NCBI GenBank assembly: GCA_031549105.1
Contig: JAVBQK010000172.1
Location: forward strand, 1 to 7,959
Source: Avichristensenella sp031549105
GTDB taxonomy: Bacteria > Bacillota > Clostridia > Christensenellales > Aristaeellaceae
DNA length: 7,959 bases
Direction of reading: 5' to 3'
The translations under genes were made by a program, and so were the position numbers. Positions within the stretch are counted from its first letter, which is position 1, and every line of letters begins with the position of its first letter. The notes under the pieces are model-generated. The model saw only the letters and a program-made list of their open reading frames with translations. It was not told the DNA's origin and did no database searches. Shown here piece by piece: positions 5,932 through 7,959 of the stretch.

Positions 5932-6588
5932 ATGGATAAGAAAGACTTTATTGCCAAGCGCGTGGCCATGGAACTGGAAGACGGGTATGTGGTCAACCTG
6001 GGCATTGGGCTGCCGACGCTGGTGGCCAACTACATCCCCGAGGGTGTGCAGGTCACCTTCCAGGCAGAAAACGGCATGTTAGGCGTTGGCCCCGCGCCGG
6101 TGGCGGGCACGGAGGACCTGGACCATTTCAACGCGGGCGGCGCGTATGTCACGGCGCTACCGGGTGCGGTCTTCTTTGATAGCGCGACTTCATTTGCCAT
6201 CATTCGCGGCGGCCATGTGGACATCACCGTGCTGGGCGCGCTGCAGGTGGATCAGAAGGGCAACCTCGCAAGCTGGATGATCCCGGGCAAAAAGGTGCCG
6301 GGCATGGGCGGCGCGATGGACCTGGTCGTCGGCGCGCGGCGCGTTATCGTGGCGATGGAACACACCGCAAAGGGCAGCCATAAAATCCTGGCGGAATGCT
6401 CGTTCCCGCTGACAGCGGCGGGCGTTGTGGACCGCATCATCACGGACTTGGCTGTCATCGACGTGACGCCGGACGGTCTGCTCCTGCGCGAAATAGCGCC
6501 GGGCGTCACAGTAGAAGAGGTGCAGGCCGCCACAGGCGCGCCGCTCACGGCCGATGCAAATATCAAAGTGATGCAGGTAGAAGAATAA
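5932..6588 (+). CDS. atoA: acetate/butyrate-acetoacetate CoA-transferase, beta subunit
   Basis: This 218-residue subunit B supplies the active-site glutamate that forms the glutamyl-CoA intermediate: E46 in the QAENG motif (SENG in C. acetobutylicum CtfB). Other family segments are NLGIGLPTLVA (22-32), FFDSATSFAIIRGGHVD (81-97), LGALQVD (101-107) and GMGGAMDLV (124-132). The length matches AtoA/CtfB. It begins 3 nt after the atoD stop, and its ribosome site GGAGGG (5919-5924) lies inside the atoD 3' end with 7-nt spacing, so the two subunits are translated together in the equal amounts the heteromer needs. All key residues are intact. Whether the enzyme mainly activates acetoacetate, releases butyrate or recycles acetate is not decided by sequence. 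Confidence 0.95.
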   Translation: MDKKDFIAKRVAMELEDGYVVNLGIGLPTLVANYIPEGVQVTFQAENGMLGVGPAPVAGTEDLDHFNAGGAYVTALPGAVFFDSATSFAIIRGGHVDITVLGALQVDQKGNLASWMIPGKKVPGMGGAMDLVVGARRVIVAMEHTAKGSHKILAECSFPLTAAGVVDRIITDLAVIDVTPDGLLLREIAPGVTVEEVQAATGAPLTADANIKVMQVEE

Positions 6589-6593
6589 ACAGC

Positions 6594-6599
6594 AGGAGG
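6594..6599 (+). promoter_or_regulatory. RBS that fixes the atoB start
   Basis: AGGAGG is followed immediately by an ATG at 6600 and, 9 nt later, by ATG 6609 in the same frame. Zero spacing makes the first unusable, so ATG 6609 is chosen. Confidence 0.85.
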
Positions 6600-6608
6600 A
6601 TGAATCAT

Positions 6609-7790
6609 ATGGGCAAGGGAATCGTATTGGCGGGCGGCGTGCGCACCGCGATTGGCAAGTTTGGCGGGACGCTCGCGGACGTACCCGCGGCGCAGCTGGG
6701 CGCCATCGTCATCAAGGAAGCGCTGGCGCGGGCCGGCGTTGCGGCAGATCAGGTGGATGAAGTGATCATGGGCTGCATCCTGCAGGCTGGCCTGGGGCAG
6801 AACGTCGCGCGGCAGGCCGCGATCGGCGCGGGCGTGCCGGAGACGGTGCCTGCGATGACGATCAACAACGTCTGCGGGTCGGGCCTGAAGGCCGTCAACC
6901 TCGCTGCCGCGCTGATTGAGGCGGGCGAGGCGGATGTCGTCGTCGTGGGCGGCATGGAAAACATGAGCGCATCGCCGTACACGCTGCCCAAGGCGCGCTT
7001 CGGCTACCAGATGGGCGAGGGCAAGATCGTCGATACGATGGTCAACGACGGCCTGTGGGACGTGTTTAACGATTATCATATGGGCATCACCGCCGAGAAT
7101 CTGGCCGAGCAGTACGGCATTACGCGCGAGATGCAGGACGCCTTCGCTGCCGAGAGCCAGCAGAAGTGCGAAGCGGCGCAAAACGCGGGCAAGTTCGCTG
7201 ACGAAATCGTACCCGTACCGGTGCGTGTGAAGAAAGATACCGTCAACTTCGAGCGTGACGAGTTCCCGCGTGCAGGCGTTACGGCCGACGGTCTGGGCAA
7301 GCTCCGCCCGGCGTTCAAGAAGGACGGCACGGTCACCGCAGCCAACGCTTCCGGCATCAACGACGGCGCAGCAGCCATCGTGGTGATGAGCGCGGAAAAA
7401 GCCGCAGAACTCGGCGTAAAACCCATGGCGAAGATCGTCGCCTCCGCCTCCGTTGGCTGCGATCCCAAAATCATGGGCATCGGCCCGGTGCACTCCACGA
7501 AAAAAGCCCTCGCCAAGGCCGGCATGTTGCTCGACCAGATTGATCTGATCGAAGCCAACGAAGCCTTCGCCGCGCAGTCGCTGGCGGTCGCAAAGGAAAT
7601 CGCCTGGGACCCCGCGAAGGTGAACGTGAACGGCGGCGCCATCGCCCTCGGTCACCCGATCGGCGCGTCCGGCTGCCGCATCCTGGTCACGCTGCTGCAC
7701 GAGATGAAGCGCTCCGGCAAAAAGACCGGTCTGGCCACGCTATGCGTAGGCGGCGGCATGGGCGTCACGACGATCGTCGAGGCGCTGTAG
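6609..7790 (+). CDS. atoB: acetyl-CoA C-acetyltransferase (thiolase)
   Basis: This 393-residue cytoplasmic thiolase reversibly condenses two acetyl-CoA to acetoacetyl-CoA and CoA. The catalytic set is complete: nucleophile C89 in NNVCGSGLKAV, H349 in GGAIALGHPIGASG and C379 in CVGGGMG near the C-terminus. The N-terminus (IVLAGGVRTAIGKFGGTL) and length are typical of the biosynthetic/AtoB-ThlA class of 390-395 residues. The start at ATG 6609 follows AGGAGG by 9 nt. It lies 20 nt after atoA in the same operon, with a strong terminator after its stop. With AtoD/AtoA it links acetoacetate and acetyl-CoA. There is no acetoacetate transporter (atoE) and no hbd, crt or bcd gene in the window, so a full butyrate or ketone-body pathway is not shown. 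thlA is an alternative name. Confidence 0.97.
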   Translation: MGKGIVLAGGVRTAIGKFGGTLADVPAAQLGAIVIKEALARAGVAADQVDEVIMGCILQAGLGQNVARQAAIGAGVPETVPAMTINNVCGSGLKAVNLAAALIEAGEADVVVVGGMENMSASPYTLPKARFGYQMGEGKIVDTMVNDGLWDVFNDYHMGITAENLAEQYGITREMQDAFAAESQQKCEAAQNAGKFADEIVPVPVRVKKDTVNFERDEFPRAGVTADGLGKLRPAFKKDGTVTAANASGINDGAAAIVVMSAEKAAELGVKPMAKIVASASVGCDPKIMGIGPVHSTKKALAKAGMLLDQIDLIEANEAFAAQSLAVAKEIAWDPAKVNVNGGAIALGHPIGASGCRILVTLLHEMKRSGKKTGLATLCVGGGMGVTTIVEAL

Positions 7791-7898
7791 GGGAAGAGAA
7801 CGAAGGAACGCTGGGGGACGCTGTCCCCCAGACCCCTAGCCAAAGGGCCTTGCCCTTTGGAAACCCAACATTTCGCCTTCGGGCGGGTTGGGTTTTTT
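7791..7898 (+). repeat. three-hairpin intergenic element, copy 4 (best preserved)
   Basis: The element begins directly after the atoB TAG. Stem a is CTGGGGGAC/GTCCCCCAG (7811-7819/7823-7831, loop GCT), stem b is CCAAAGGGC/GCCCTTTGG (7840-7848/7852-7860, loop CTT), and stem c is AAACCCAAC/GTTGGGTTT (7861-7869/7887-7895) with an inner CGCC-TTCG-GGCG stem-loop and a T6 tail. All three main stems are perfect 9 bp. Stem b and the start of c are identical to copy 1, nearly 8 kb away. Confidence 0.9.
7861..7898 (+). terminator. intrinsic terminator of atoDAB
   Basis: A 9-bp AAACCCAAC/GTTGGGTTT stem encloses a CGCC-TTCG-GGCG tetraloop hairpin and runs into TTTTTT (7893-7898). It starts 70 nt after the atoB stop, in the right orientation to end the operon. 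Confidence 0.9.
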
Positions 7899-7925
7899 GG
7901 TGCGAGAGAAGCCCTGCCCGCCGTG

Positions 7926-7959
7926 AGGCGAAATGTTGGAGGTCCAGGAGGCTTGCCTC
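7926..7959 (-). repeat. intergenic element, copy 5 (inverted, partial at window edge)
   Basis: AGGCGAAATGTTGG (7926-7939) is the exact complement of 7865-7878 in copy 4. It is followed by GGAGGTCCAGGAGGC (7938-7952), identical to copy 3 (5146-5160), and the start of the returning arm (GCCTC, 7955-7959). The middle hairpin b is missing, so stem c joins stem a directly. The window ends inside stem a. Its orientation would suit a minus-strand gene ending just to the right, which cannot be seen. Confidence 0.7.

Noticed and set aside
6252..7700. 482-codon antisense frame over atoA/atoB
   Set aside because: Shadow of two clearly functional genes, low-complexity and without motifs.

Overview
The window reads as a GC-rich Clostridia-type (Bacillota) chromosome segment. 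The support is strong AGGAGG-type Shine-Dalgarno sites, near-consensus sigma-A promoters, a clostridial-looking acetoacetate CoA-transferase/thiolase operon, and glycogen phosphorylase paired with a cytoplasmic GH13 enzyme. The exact lineage cannot be fixed from sequence alone. No phage, transposase, CRISPR array, rRNA or tRNA gene was found.

Layout: (1) 1-188 holds the possible last codons of a + strand gene entering from the left (stop at 44-46), then one copy of a three-hairpin intergenic element. (2) 189-554, minus strand, is a small MazG-like nucleotide pyrophosphohydrolase. (3) 555-718 is a divergent promoter region with a consensus-like promoter for glgP, a weaker one for the MazG-like gene, and a 14-bp palindrome joining the two -35 boxes. 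(4) 719-3169 glgP and 3175-4968 GH13 alpha-glucosidase/amylase form a translationally coupled alpha-glucan degradation operon. (5) 4969-5274 has no gene: it holds a plus copy of the hairpin element ending in a terminator, a facing minus copy, and a TTGACA-N17-TATACT promoter overlapping a Rex-like operator. (6) 5275-7790 is an atoD-atoA-atoB operon. (7) 7791-7959 holds another plus copy ending in a strong terminator and the start of a facing minus copy.

How the genes work together: GlgP releases glucose-1-phosphate from glycogen or maltodextrin, and the GH13 enzyme hydrolyses dextrins the phosphorylase leaves. AtoD/AtoA moves CoA between acyl-CoA and a short-chain acid (acetate, butyrate, acetoacetate), and AtoB interconverts two acetyl-CoA with acetoacetyl-CoA. 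The second operon can run toward C4 products or toward acetyl-CoA, and the window does not settle which.

The protein-coding genes are ordinary. The most unusual content is the intergenic element: five copies (one cut by the window edge) whose stems differ by compensatory changes and whose plus copies start within 0-1 nt of a stop codon. The Rex-like site and the palindromic divergent promoter are the other regulatory points of interest.
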